Source: Hyphomicrobiales bacterium
Lineage (GTDB): Bacteria; Pseudomonadota; Alphaproteobacteria; Rhizobiales; Aestuariivirgaceae
Assembly (NCBI GenBank): GCA_027030295.1
Contig: JALVFB010000018.1
Span: 1 to 5,706 of the forward strand
DNA: 5,706 bases
Direction: 5' to 3'
The translations under genes were made by a program, and so were the position numbers. Below the pieces are notes generated by a model. It was not told the DNA's origin and made no database searches. It saw only the letters and a list, made by a program, of their open reading frames with translations. Shown here in pieces: positions 1 to 5,288 of this stretch (positions within the stretch are counted from its first letter, which is position 1; every line of letters starts with the position of its first letter).

Positions 1-77
1 TCACGGGTTTCACCCCTTGCCTGAAGGTTATGAGGTTATTGCCGCTTCTTGCGAAGGAAAATCGGGTCTTGAGTGAT

Positions 78-100
78 GGAAGGGATTGAAAATCCCTTCC
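78..100. repeat. Perfect inverted repeat, 10-bp stem (copy 1)
   Basis: The arms GGAAGGGATT (78-87) and AATCCCTTCC (91-100) are exact reverse complements separated by the loop GAA. The same hairpin recurs unchanged at 244-266, exactly 166 bp away. It has no following T-tract on either strand that would make it a standard terminator. Confidence 0.85.
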
Positions 101-132
101 AGAAATATTCCGGAAGGGGATGAAATCTCAAG

Positions 133-159
133 CCGGAACAGGATTTTATCCTGTTCCGG
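133..159. repeat. Perfect inverted repeat, 12-bp stem with TTT loop
   Basis: The arms CCGGAACAGGAT (133-144) and ATCCTGTTCCGG (148-159) are fully complementary around a TTT loop. The stem differs from the hairpin at 276-302 only by GG to CA in the left arm, matched by CC to TG in the right arm, so pairing is kept. In copy 1 this element follows a broken relative: the left arm CCGGAAGGGGAT at 110-121 lacks most of its partner. Confidence 0.85.
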
Positions 160-167
160 AACGTTTC

Positions 168-187
168 GCAGGGGTTTCAACCCCTGC
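168..187. repeat. Inverted repeat, 8-9-bp stem
   Basis: GCAGGGGT (168-175) pairs with ACCCCTGC (180-187) across TTCA; a ninth T-A pair is possible on paper. A degenerate counterpart with only a short stem, GGGT-TTC-ACCC, sits at 5-15 in the first repeat copy. Confidence 0.75.
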
Positions 188-243
188 CTGAAGACTATGA
201 GGTTCTCGCCGCTCTTTGCGAAGGAGATCGGGGTTTGTGTGAT

Positions 244-266
244 GGAAGGGATTGAAAATCCCTTCC
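244..266. repeat. Perfect inverted repeat, 10-bp stem (copy 2)
   Basis: Exact second copy of the hairpin at 78-100: GGAAGGGATT (244-253), loop GAA, AATCCCTTCC (257-266). It lies inside the 55-base block that is identical between the two repeat units. Confidence 0.85.
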
Positions 267-275
267 AGAAATATT

Positions 276-302
276 CCGGAAGGGGATGAAATCCCCTTCC
301 GG
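276..302 (-). terminator. 12-bp hairpin just downstream of serS, possible terminator
   Basis: CCGGAAGGGGAT (276-287) and ATCCCCTTCCGG (291-302) form a perfect 12-bp stem with the loop GAA (TTC on the serS strand). It begins 21 nt after the serS stop and is the first structure a transcript from the tat-serS operon would meet. On that strand it is followed by AATATTTCT rather than a clear U-tract, so intrinsic termination is uncertain. Protection of the mRNA 3' end, or simply membership of the repeat family, are alternatives. The hairpin itself is certain; the terminator role is inference. Confidence 0.4.
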
Positions 303-323
303 CCATGATGTGCACCGTTCGCC

Positions 324-1604
324 CTACTCCGCCGCGATCCGTTCCATTCCGCCCATGTAGGGGCGCAGGGCTTCGGGGATGGTGATGGAGCCGTCGGGGT
401 TCTGGTAGTTCTCCATCACAGCGATGAGGGTGCGGCCCACGGCGAGGCCGGAGCCGTTCAGCGTATGCACGAAGCGCGGCTTCTTCTCGCCCTCGGGCCG
501 ATAGCGGGCGTTCATGCGGCGGGCCTGAAAGTCGCCGCACAGGGACACCGACGAGATTTCCCGATAGGTATTCTGCCCCGGCAGCCAGACCTCCAGATCG
601 AACGTTATCTCGGCGGAAAAGCCCATGTCGCCGGCGCACAGCAGCATCACCCGGTAAGGCAACTCCAGGCGCTTCAGGATGTCCTCGGCGCAGGCCAGCT
701 TCCTGTCCAGCTCCGCCCTGCCCTCTTCCGGCGTGGTGATGCTCACCAGCTCCACCTTGTCGAACTGGTGCTGGCGGATCATGCCGCGGGTGTCGCGCCC
801 GGCCGCGCCGGCCTCGGAACGGAAGCACGGCGTGAGGGCGCAGAAGCGCTTCGGCAAATCGGATTCGGGCACGATCTCCTCGCGCACGAGGTTGGTCAGC
901 GGCACTTCGGCGGTGGGAATGAGCCAGCGGTCGTCGGTGGTGCGGAACAGGTCCTCGGCGAACTTGGGCAGCTGGCCGGTGCCGAACAGGGCGTCATCGC
1001 GCACCAGCAGTGGCGGCCAGACTTCCTCATAGTCGTGTTCGGCGGTCTGCACGTCCAGCATGAACTGCGCCAGCGCGCGTTCCAGCCGCGCCAGCGCGCC
1101 GCGCAGCACGACGAAGCGGCTGCCGGCGATCTTCGCGGCGCGTTCGAAGTCCATCATGCCCAGCGCCTCGCCCAGCTCGAAATGCTGCTTCGGCGCGAAG
1201 TCGAATTGCGGCGGTTCGCCCTCGCGGCGCACCTCGACGTTGGCGCTCTCGTCCTCGCCGTCGGGCACCTCCTCGCGCGGGATGTTCGGCAGGGCGGCGA
1301 GCGCGGCGCGCAGTTCGGCCTCCTTCTCGCGCGCCAAGTCCTCCAGCTGCTGGATGCGCGCCTTCATGGCCGCGACCTCGCGCTTCAGCTCCTCGGCGCG
1401 CGCCTTTTCGCCCTGCGCCATGGCCTGGCCGATTTGCTTGCTGAGCGCGTTGCGGCGGTTCTGCAATTCCTGAAGCTCGGTGAGAATCTTGCGGCGCTCC
1501 TCGTCCAGCGCCAGCAGGGCGGCAGCCTGTGGCTCCAGCCCGCGGCGGGCCATGCCGCGGTCGAATTCCTCCGGGTGTTCGCGAATCCAGCGAATGTCAA
1601 ACAT
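324..1604 (-). CDS. serS: Serine--tRNA ligase (seryl-tRNA synthetase)
   Basis: Cytoplasmic class II aminoacyl-tRNA synthetase that activates serine with ATP and charges tRNA-Ser (and tRNA-Sec where present). The 426-residue length is normal for bacterial SerRS. Residues about 1-110 form the tRNA-binding N-terminal domain, with two long charged helices (about 32-103) expected to make the antiparallel coiled-coil arm. The catalytic core follows: motif 1 region near 165-200, TAEVPLTN at 231-238 (the serine-recognition TxE), motif 2 [21 protein letters not shown] at 261-281, and motif 3 [20 protein letters not shown] at 382-401. [15 protein letters not shown] (349-363) matches the conserved EISS...DFQARR block. 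The ATG start matches the family N-terminus [14 protein letters not shown] and has AGGGG about 8 nt upstream. The stop is TAG. It is the last gene of the tat operon, 69 nt after tatC. No defect is seen. Confidence 0.97.
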   Translation of the reverse strand: MFDIRWIREHPEEFDRGMARRGLEPQAAALLALDEERRKILTELQELQNRRNALSKQIGQAMAQGEKARAEELKREVAAMKARIQQLEDLAREKEAELRAALAALPNIPREEVPDGEDESANVEVRREGEPPQFDFAPKQHFELGEALGMMDFERAAKIAGSRFVVLRGALARLERALAQFMLDVQTAEHDYEEVWPPLLVRDDALFGTGQLPKFAEDLFRTTDDRWLIPTAEVPLTNLVREEIVPESDLPKRFCALTPCFRSEAGAAGRDTRGMIRQHQFDKVELVSITTPEEGRAELDRKLACAEDILKRLELPYRVMLLCAGDMGFSAEITFDLEVWLPGQNTYREISSVSLCGDFQARRMNARYRPEGEKKPRFVHTLNGSGLAVGRTLIAVMENYQNPDGSITIPEALRPYMGGMERIAAE

Positions 1605-1673
1605 GGGAATCCCCTAGCAGAACGACTCTCGGGGGAGGGATTACACGATTTGCCGCCTCACCGGAAAGGAAAA

Positions 1674-2510
1674 TCAACCGGCCTCTTCCGCCTGGGCGCG
1701 CTTCTGTTCGCTCATGCGCACCAGCCAGATGGCCAGTTCATACAGACCCACCATGGGCAGGGCCAGACCGATCTGCGAAAACGGATCGGGCGGGGTGAAA
1801 ATGGCGGCGATGACCACCACCGCCACGATGGCGTAGCGGCGGCCCTTCTTGAGCTGTTCGGAGCTGATGATGCCGACGCGCCCCAGAAGGGTGAGAACCA
1901 CCGGCAACTGAAAGGCCACGCCGAAGGCGAGAATGAGGGTCATGACCAGCGAGAGATATTCGGAAACCTTCGGCAACAGATCGATGGTCGCCCTGCCCTC
2001 GCCGCCGGTCTGCTGGAAGCTGGCGAAGAACTTCAGCGCCACCGGCAGGATGAAGAAGAAGACCAGCGCCGCGCCGGCCAGGAACAGCAGCGGCGTGGCG
2101 ATGAGATAAGGCCGGAAGGCGGCGCGCTCGTGCTTGTATAGCCCCGGCGCGACGAACTTGTAGATCTGGATGGCGATGAGCGGAAAGGCCAGGAACAGCC
2201 CGCCGAACATGCCGATCTTGAGCTGGGTGAAGAAGAACTCCTGCGGCGCGGTGTAGATGAGATGCAGCTTCGAGGCGTCGCCCAGCGCCCATTTGTAGGG
2301 CAGCAGCAGGAAATTGAAGATGGGATTGGCGAAATAGAAGCTCACCAGGAAGGCGGCGACGAAGCCGATGAGCGAATAGATGAGCCGCTGGCGCAACTCG
2401 ATGAGATGCTCCAGCAGCGGAGCCTTGGAGGCCTCCACTTCATCCAGCTCTTCCTCCGGCGGCTCGGAAGGCAGGCCACCGGGCTTTTCCGCGAGTTCCT
2501 TCGTGCTCAT
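1674..2510 (-). CDS. tatC: Sec-independent protein translocase TatC
   Basis: Polytopic inner-membrane core of the twin-arginine translocation system; with TatB it binds RR signal peptides of folded substrates. The 278-residue protein shows six hydrophobic segments at roughly 43-61, 97-118, 136-160, 186-208, 226-239 and 245-265. Family hallmarks are visible: EHLIELRQR (34-42) before the first membrane span, FVAPGLYKHER (119-129) with the conserved acidic residue (E128) of the signal-recognition loop, and FTPPDPFSQ (238-246). About 30 hydrophilic, Glu-rich residues precede the conserved core, longer than in E. coli TatC; such extensions vary among alphaproteobacteria. The gene starts 29 nt after the tatB stop with only a weak ribosome binding site, which suggests translational coupling. 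A downstream start would cut into the extension but no better site is visible. Confidence 0.97.
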   Translation of the reverse strand: MSTKELAEKPGGLPSEPPEEELDEVEASKAPLLEHLIELRQRLIYSLIGFVAAFLVSFYFANPIFNFLLLPYKWALGDASKLHLIYTAPQEFFFTQLKIGMFGGLFLAFPLIAIQIYKFVAPGLYKHERAAFRPYLIATPLLFLAGAALVFFFILPVALKFFASFQQTGGEGRATIDLLPKVSEYLSLVMTLILAFGVAFQLPVVLTLLGRVGIISSEQLKKGRRYAIVAVVVIAAIFTPPDPFSQIGLALPMVGLYELAIWLVRMSEQKRAQAEEAG

Positions 2511-2539
2511 GCGCCTGTGTTCTGCTGTTTCTCAGCCGC

Positions 2540-3145
2540 TCATTCGCCAACGACGGCTTTTGAAGACGGCGTCTTTTCCGTCCGAGATGAGGCGGCCTTT
2601 TCTTTCGGCTCCTTCGGCCTCTCTGCCTCCGGGGCGTCGCGCGACGTGGGCGGTTCCGGCCGCGTCGTCTGCAAGGCCACCTTTTCTTCCGCGGATGGTT
2701 CCGGCGCGGGCGGCTCCGGCATGTCCTCCTCGTCGTCCTCGCCCGTCTCGTCCAGGTCTTCGTCCAGATCCAGCGTCTCGGGCAGCGGACGCTCGTCCTC
2801 GCCGGTCAGATCTTCGTCGTCGGCCTCTTCCGCCTCGCTCAGGGGTTTGGCGCCACTGGCCAGCTGCTCGCGCATTTCGCGTTCGATCTCGGTGAATTCG
2901 CGGTCGAGATCCTCGATGGACAGCTCCTCCATCTCCTCCTCGACCTTCTTCTTGACGTCATCGACGCCAGTTTCGCGGGCCAGCTCGTCCAGATGCCCCT
3001 GAAACTCGGCGGCCAGCGCCTTCACCTTGCCGACCATGCGGCCGATGGTGCGCAGCAACGCGGGCAGTTCCTTCGGCCCGACCACGATGAGCGCCACCAC
3101 GACGATGACCAGAAGCTCCGAAGTGCCTATGCCGAAATCGAACAT
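2540..3145 (-). CDS. tatB: Sec-independent protein translocase TatB
   Basis: Single-span membrane protein that partners TatC in the Tat substrate receptor. The N-terminus MFDFGIGTSELLVIVVVALI matches the TatB signature, with the conserved Glu (E10) at the start of the membrane span (about 10-22), then GPKELP (23-28) at the hinge. An amphipathic/charged helix runs to about residue 95. The remaining tail (about 100-201) is low complexity: strongly acidic at 104-157, then Pro/Glu/Lys/Ser-rich to the end. At 201 residues it is somewhat longer than E. coli TatB (171), with the excess in the disordered tail. The ATG has GAAAGG 6 nt upstream. It lies 51 nt after tatA and 29 nt before tatC. It is distinguished from TatA by length, the FDFG...SEL start and its second position in the operon. 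Confidence 0.95.
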   Translation of the reverse strand: MFDFGIGTSELLVIVVVALIVVGPKELPALLRTIGRMVGKVKALAAEFQGHLDELARETGVDDVKKKVEEEMEELSIEDLDREFTEIEREMREQLASGAKPLSEAEEADDEDLTGEDERPLPETLDLDEDLDETGEDDEEDMPEPPAPEPSAEEKVALQTTRPEPPTSRDAPEAERPKEPKEKAASSRTEKTPSSKAVVGE

Positions 3146-3196
3146 GAACAGCCTTTCGCGTCATGTGGCCGCAACCAGTAGCCGGAAGCGGGATAT

Positions 3197-3439
3197 TCAG
3201 CTGTCCGTGCCGGTCTTTTCGCGGGTGGAGGCCTGGGCCTGCCGCGCGCCCCGCCCGTTTTCGATGGCTTTCTTCTCGTCGGCGGCCACGGCGTCGTCAT
3301 CGTCGGAGAGCCCCTTCTTGAAGCTCTTGATGCCCTTGGCCAGATCGCCCATGAGCGTGGAAATCTTGCCGGAGCCGCCGAACAGCAACAGCACCACCAC
3401 CAGAACGATCAACCAGTGCCAGATGGAAAACGTACCCAT
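3197..3439 (-). CDS. tatA: Sec-independent protein translocase TatA
   Basis: Small membrane protein that oligomerises to form the Tat translocation element recruited by TatBC. The 80-residue product has a membrane span at about 7-20, the conserved Phe-Gly hinge (F20-G21), the amphipathic helix [20 protein letters not shown] (25-44) and a hydrophilic DDDD-containing tail. Its start [16 protein letters not shown] is the usual alphaproteobacterial TatA N-terminus. I chose ATG at 3437-3439 because AGGA lies a few bases upstream. The frame stays open back to a TTG at 3541, but that would add 34 hydrophilic residues foreign to TatA and would start inside the candidate promoter. First gene of tatABC-serS. 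Confidence 0.96.
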   Translation of the reverse strand: MGTFSIWHWLIVLVVVLLLFGGSGKISTLMGDLAKGIKSFKKGLSDDDDAVAADEKKAIENGRGARQAQASTREKTGTDS

Positions 3440-3478
3440 GAGTTCCTGCCTACCTCTCGTTGCCCGAACATTCCTCCC

Positions 3479-3499
3479 CGCCATGCATGCGGCATGGCG
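3479..3499. repeat. Inverted repeat in the tatA 5' leader
   Basis: CGCCATGC (3479-3486) and GCATGGCG (3492-3499) are perfect 8-bp complements around the 5-nt spacer ATGCG. The element lies between the candidate tatA promoter and the tatA start, about 40 nt before the start codon. It could be an mRNA hairpin or a binding site for a dimeric regulator. Symmetry is seen directly; function is unknown. Confidence 0.5.
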
Positions 3500-3512
3500 C
3501 GCCTCGTGCCGC

Positions 3513-3541
3513 ACTATCGCAAAATGGCAACGGGCAATCAA
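3513..3541 (-). promoter_or_regulatory. Candidate sigma-70-type promoter for tatABC-serS
   Basis: Read on the minus strand, TTGATT (3541-3536) and GATAGT (3518-3513) are separated by 17 nt, a plausible -35/-10 pair (4 of 6 matches each). Transcription would start near 3506, giving a leader of about 66 nt that includes the inverted repeat at 3479-3499. It is assigned by motif and position only. Confidence 0.4.
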
Positions 3542-3551
3542 TGATTACAAT
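3524..3551 (+). promoter_or_regulatory. Candidate promoter for the leader ORF and cytochrome gene
   Basis: ATGGCA (3524-3529) and TACAAT (3546-3551) are spaced 16 nt apart; the -10 matches TATAAT at 5 of 6 positions and the -35 at 4 of 6. Initiation would fall near 3558, a few bases before the AAGGAGG at 3562, so the mRNA would begin almost directly with the Shine-Dalgarno hairpin. It overlaps the opposing tatA promoter candidate, so the two units may compete or be co-regulated. Confidence 0.4.
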
Positions 3552-3561
3552 TCGGTAGGTT

Positions 3562-3578
3562 AAGGAGGCGAACTCCTT
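3562..3578 (+). promoter_or_regulatory. Hairpin sequestering a strong Shine-Dalgarno
   Basis: AAGGAG (3562-3567) is perfectly complementary to CTCCTT (3573-3578), with the loop GCGAA between them. The left arm with the following G is AAGGAGG, an almost ideal ribosome binding site. The right arm ends one base before an ATG at 3580. Folding would therefore hide the Shine-Dalgarno of the small ORF at 3580-3690. This layout is typical of translational switches (thermometer-like, protein- or peptide-controlled), but the 6-bp stem is short and regulation is inferred only. Confidence 0.5.
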
Positions 3579-3579
3579 C

Positions 3580-3690
3580 ATGGCGGGGTTTTCACGTCAA
3601 CGTTATGAGGACCGCCTTGCCTGCCGGCGGCGGAACACGCACATTCACGGCATCGACATTCGCAGCAACGACAAGGGAGCGAACGCATGA
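3580..3690 (+). CDS. Putative 36-residue leader ORF overlapping the cytochrome start
   Basis: This small ORF begins ATG GCG GGG TTT TCA and ends GCG AAC GCA TGA. The TGA overlaps the ATG of the cytochrome gene in an ATGA junction, the classic arrangement for translational coupling. It is preceded by AAGGAGG with 11 nt spacing (slightly long), itself inside a hairpin. The predicted peptide starts MAGFSRQRYEDRLACRRRN and ends HIHGIDIRSNDKGANA. It is basic and soluble-looking, with a single Cys (C15) followed by three Arg, two His at 21 and 23, and no signal peptide or membrane span. About two thirds of codons end in G or C, compatible with coding in this genome. I do not recognise a family. It may be a regulatory leader peptide or simply a chance open frame; the combination of ribosome binding site, start and overlapping stop favours a real one. 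Confidence 0.5.
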   Translation: MAGFSRQRYEDRLACRRRNTHIHGIDIRSNDKGANA

Positions 3691-4259
3691 AAAGGATATT
3701 GCCGGGGCTGGGGCTGCTGGCCCTGCTGGCAACGGGAGCGGGCGCGGGCCTGTGCGCCGACAACGAGCTGTGCGAACCGGCGCGGCTTTCCGGCAGGGCC
3801 GGGGTGCATCTGGCGCAGGGAGGGCCGATGATGGGCGAGCGCGGCGGCCCGATGATGGGACGCGGCATGATGAAGGGCCGGCGCATGGGCAACCCGGTGC
3901 GTCACCGGCGGGTGATGATGGGTGGCGGCGTGCCCGCGCCTTATGCGACGAAGCACAATCCGCTGAAGCCCACGGGCGAGAACATCGGGGCCGGGCGCAA
4001 GCTGTATGAGGAAAATTGCGCCTCCTGCCATGGCGCGAAGGGCGTGGGCGACGGCGAGGCCGGCAAGGAGCTGGACCCGCCGCCGGCGAACATCGCCTTC
4101 ACCGTGCGCATGCCCATCGCCAGCGACGGCTTCCTGATGTGGACGATCTCGGAGGGCGGCGAAAAGCTGAAAACCGCCATGCCGGCGTTCAAGGACGTGC
4201 TGTCGGAAAAGGAGCGCTGGCAGATCATTCTCTTTCTGCGGCACGGGCTGGGGAAGTGA
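3687..4259 (+). CDS. Periplasmic c-type cytochrome, single haem, with Met-rich N-terminal segment
   Basis: Class I cytochrome c, predicted to carry electrons in the periplasm. Residues 1-24 look like a Sec signal peptide (MKR, hydrophobic core, cleavage plausible after LCA at 22-24); there is no twin-arginine motif and no proper lipobox at C23. Residues 45-81 are rich in Met, Gly and Arg, with an 8-residue repeat (GGPMMGER, GGPMMGRG) and nine Met in about 31 residues; the DNA shows the matching 24-bp direct repeat (3822-3835 and 3846-3859). The haem domain covers about 98-190: CASCH at 111-115 binds haem, and M165 in TAMPAF is the likely axial ligand. It resembles the small cytochrome domain of the Cytochrom_CBB3 type (family assignment from memory). 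GGGAG lies 7 nt before the ATG, and that ATG overlaps the stop of the upstream small ORF. The redox partner is unknown. Confidence 0.9.
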   Translation: MKRILPGLGLLALLATGAGAGLCADNELCEPARLSGRAGVHLAQGGPMMGERGGPMMGRGMMKGRRMGNPVRHRRVMMGGGVPAPYATKHNPLKPTGENIGAGRKLYEENCASCHGAKGVGDGEAGKELDPPPANIAFTVRMPIASDGFLMWTISEGGEKLKTAMPAFKDVLSEKERWQIILFLRHGLGK

Positions 4260-4262
4260 GGC

Positions 4263-5123
4263 TCAGGCGCCTTCCGCCATTCGCCCGCGCAAATCCTGGA
4301 TGAACTGCCAGGCGACGCGGCCCGAACGACCGCCGCGAGTGGCCGCCCATTCGATGGCCCGCGCCTTCAGCTCATCATCGTCCACCGTCAGCCCGAAGTG
4401 CGCCGCGTAGGCGCGCACGATGGCGAGATAGGTGTCCTGATCGCACGGATAGAAACCCAGCCACAGGCCGAAGCGGTCGGAAAGCGACACCTTCTCTTGC
4501 GTCGCCTCGGAAGGATGAATGGCCGTGGAGCGCTCGTTCTCGATCATCTCGCGCGGCATCAGGTGACGGCGGTTGGAGGTGGCGTAGAACACCACGTTTT
4601 CCGGGCGGCCCTCGATGCCGCCCTCCAATGCCGCCTTCAACGTCTTGTAGGTTTCGTCCTCCTCCTCGAAGGAAAGGTCGTCGCAGAAGACGATGAAGCG
4701 GTAGTCGACATGGTCGCGCAACAGCCGCATCAGCCGCGGCAGCGAACCGATCACGTCGCGGTCGATCTCGACGATGCGCAGGGCGGGGAAATCCGCGCGC
4801 AGGGCGCCGAAGACGGCCTTTATCAACGCGCTCTTGCCCATGCCGCGCGCGCCCCACAAAAGCGCGTTGTTGGCGGGCAACGCCCGCGCGAAGCGGCGGG
4901 TGTTGGCCAGCAGGGTCTGCTTGTGCCGGTCCATGCCCTTGAGCAGCGCAAGCGGCAGAAAGCGCACCTCCGGCACCGGCAGCAGGGAATCGGAACCACC
5001 GTCCCACAGAAAGCCCTCCGCCTGCCCCGGGTCGGTGTCGCGCGGCGGCGGCGAGAGCCGCTCCAGCGCCTCGGCGATGCGTTTCAGCCAGTAGGCCGCG
5101 TCGCGATCGAATTCTCCGCCCAT
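4263..5123 (-). CDS. AAA+-type ATPase, DUF815 family
   Basis: Predicted cytoplasmic P-loop ATPase of unknown role; I recognise the DUF815 family (small AAA+-like proteins common in alphaproteobacteria, often next to yajC). From the ATG chosen, the protein has 286 residues. Walker A is GARGMGKS (91-98), the Walker B-like strand FIVFCDDLSFEE (143-154) ends in acidic residues, a sensor-1-like Asn lies in YATSNRRH (180-187), and an arginine-rich GGRSGRVAWQF (264-274) may be sensor 2. SDRFGLWLGFYPC (215-227) is a further conserved-looking block. ATG at 5121-5123 has GGGAG 4 nt upstream; the frame extends to a TTG at 5195, which I reject as start. The gene converges on the cytochrome gene with 3 nt between stops, and is divergent from yajC. 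Its partner and substrate are not visible here. Confidence 0.9.
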   Translation of the reverse strand: MGGEFDRDAAYWLKRIAEALERLSPPPRDTDPGQAEGFLWDGGSDSLLPVPEVRFLPLALLKGMDRHKQTLLANTRRFARALPANNALLWGARGMGKSALIKAVFGALRADFPALRIVEIDRDVIGSLPRLMRLLRDHVDYRFIVFCDDLSFEEEDETYKTLKAALEGGIEGRPENVVFYATSNRRHLMPREMIENERSTAIHPSEATQEKVSLSDRFGLWLGFYPCDQDTYLAIVRAYAAHFGLTVDDDELKARAIEWAATRGGRSGRVAWQFIQDLRGRMAEGA

Positions 5124-5189
5124 GCCGCCGCTCCCGCCGGTTCGTTCATGAAAGTTGCGTGAGAATTGGATAAGTGCCGCGCTTTCCTT

Positions 5190-5217
5190 TTGCAAGGCGG
5201 GGCTTTGGCGCTATATA
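5190..5217 (+). promoter_or_regulatory. Candidate promoter for yajC-secD
   Basis: TTGCAA (5190-5195) and TATATA (5212-5217) are 16 nt apart, each matching the sigma-70 consensus at 4 of 6 positions, in the divergent space between the DUF815 gene and yajC. A start near 5224 would give a leader of about 65 nt. TTGCAA is its own reverse complement, so it could also serve a minus-strand promoter for the ATPase gene, but no good -10 is seen on that side. Confidence 0.4.
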
Positions 5218-5288
5218 CGGCACTCGAATGCCGGCGGGCGCGGATTCGCGCAGCGTTGGCGCACGATCCAACATTCAGGGGAGACACC

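Larger units (their letters stand above)
1..303. repeat. Hairpin-rich tandem repeat array, period 166-167 bp
   Basis: About two copies of a 166-167 bp unit fill the gene-free stretch downstream of serS. The strongest identity is a 55-base exact match between 73-127 and 239-293. The flanking parts (about 5-72 and 171-238) are recognisably related but carry substitutions and a one-base indel. Each copy is built from short perfect inverted repeats with 2-4 nt loops, listed separately. The left end is cut by the window edge, so more copies may lie outside. The period is not a multiple of three, and I find no start codon with a convincing ribosome binding site, so I do not read it as coding. It could be a family of dispersed palindromic elements (REP-like) or a relic of duplication. 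I do not recognise the family. Nothing else is seen in this stretch. Confidence 0.85.

Noticed and set aside
86..289. Plus-strand 67-codon frame spanning both repeat copies
   Set aside because: It needs a TTG start with no ribosome binding site and lies wholly within the inverted repeats; the repeat period is not a multiple of three, so the frame is not preserved between copies.
1..303. CRISPR array, suggested by ATTGAAA-like repeats
   Set aside because: The repeated unit is about 166 bp, the sequence between hairpins is also homologous between copies, and there are no unique spacers of regular size.
28..828. Minus-strand open frame running from serS into the repeat array
   Set aside because: It overlaps serS in another frame and is Arg/Pro/His-rich; the part in the repeats merely reads through hairpins.
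465..2141. Very long plus-strand open frame (558 codons) opposite serS and tatC
   Set aside because: It lies antisense to two clearly identified genes, its translation is low-complexity and rich in Arg, Gln, Leu, Ala and His, and it has no recognisable domain. It is an effect of high GC and codon bias.
3440..3541. N-terminal extension of TatA from the TTG at 3541
   Set aside because: The extra residues are hydrophilic and unlike TatA; the ATG at 3439 has a proper ribosome binding site and gives the family start.
3755..3757. Lipoprotein attachment Cys (C23) in the cytochrome signal peptide
   Set aside because: The residue before the Cys is Leu, which does not fit the lipobox; cleavage after A24 as an ordinary signal peptide fits better.
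3605..4009. 134-codon plus-strand frame overlapping the leader ORF and cytochrome
   Set aside because: Out of frame with the haem-binding gene, no ribosome binding site, and Arg/Gly/Ala-rich composition typical of a shadow frame.
5124..5195. 24-residue upstream extension of the DUF815-type ATPase
   Set aside because: It depends on a TTG start inside the candidate yajC promoter; the ATG at 5123 has GGGAG close upstream.
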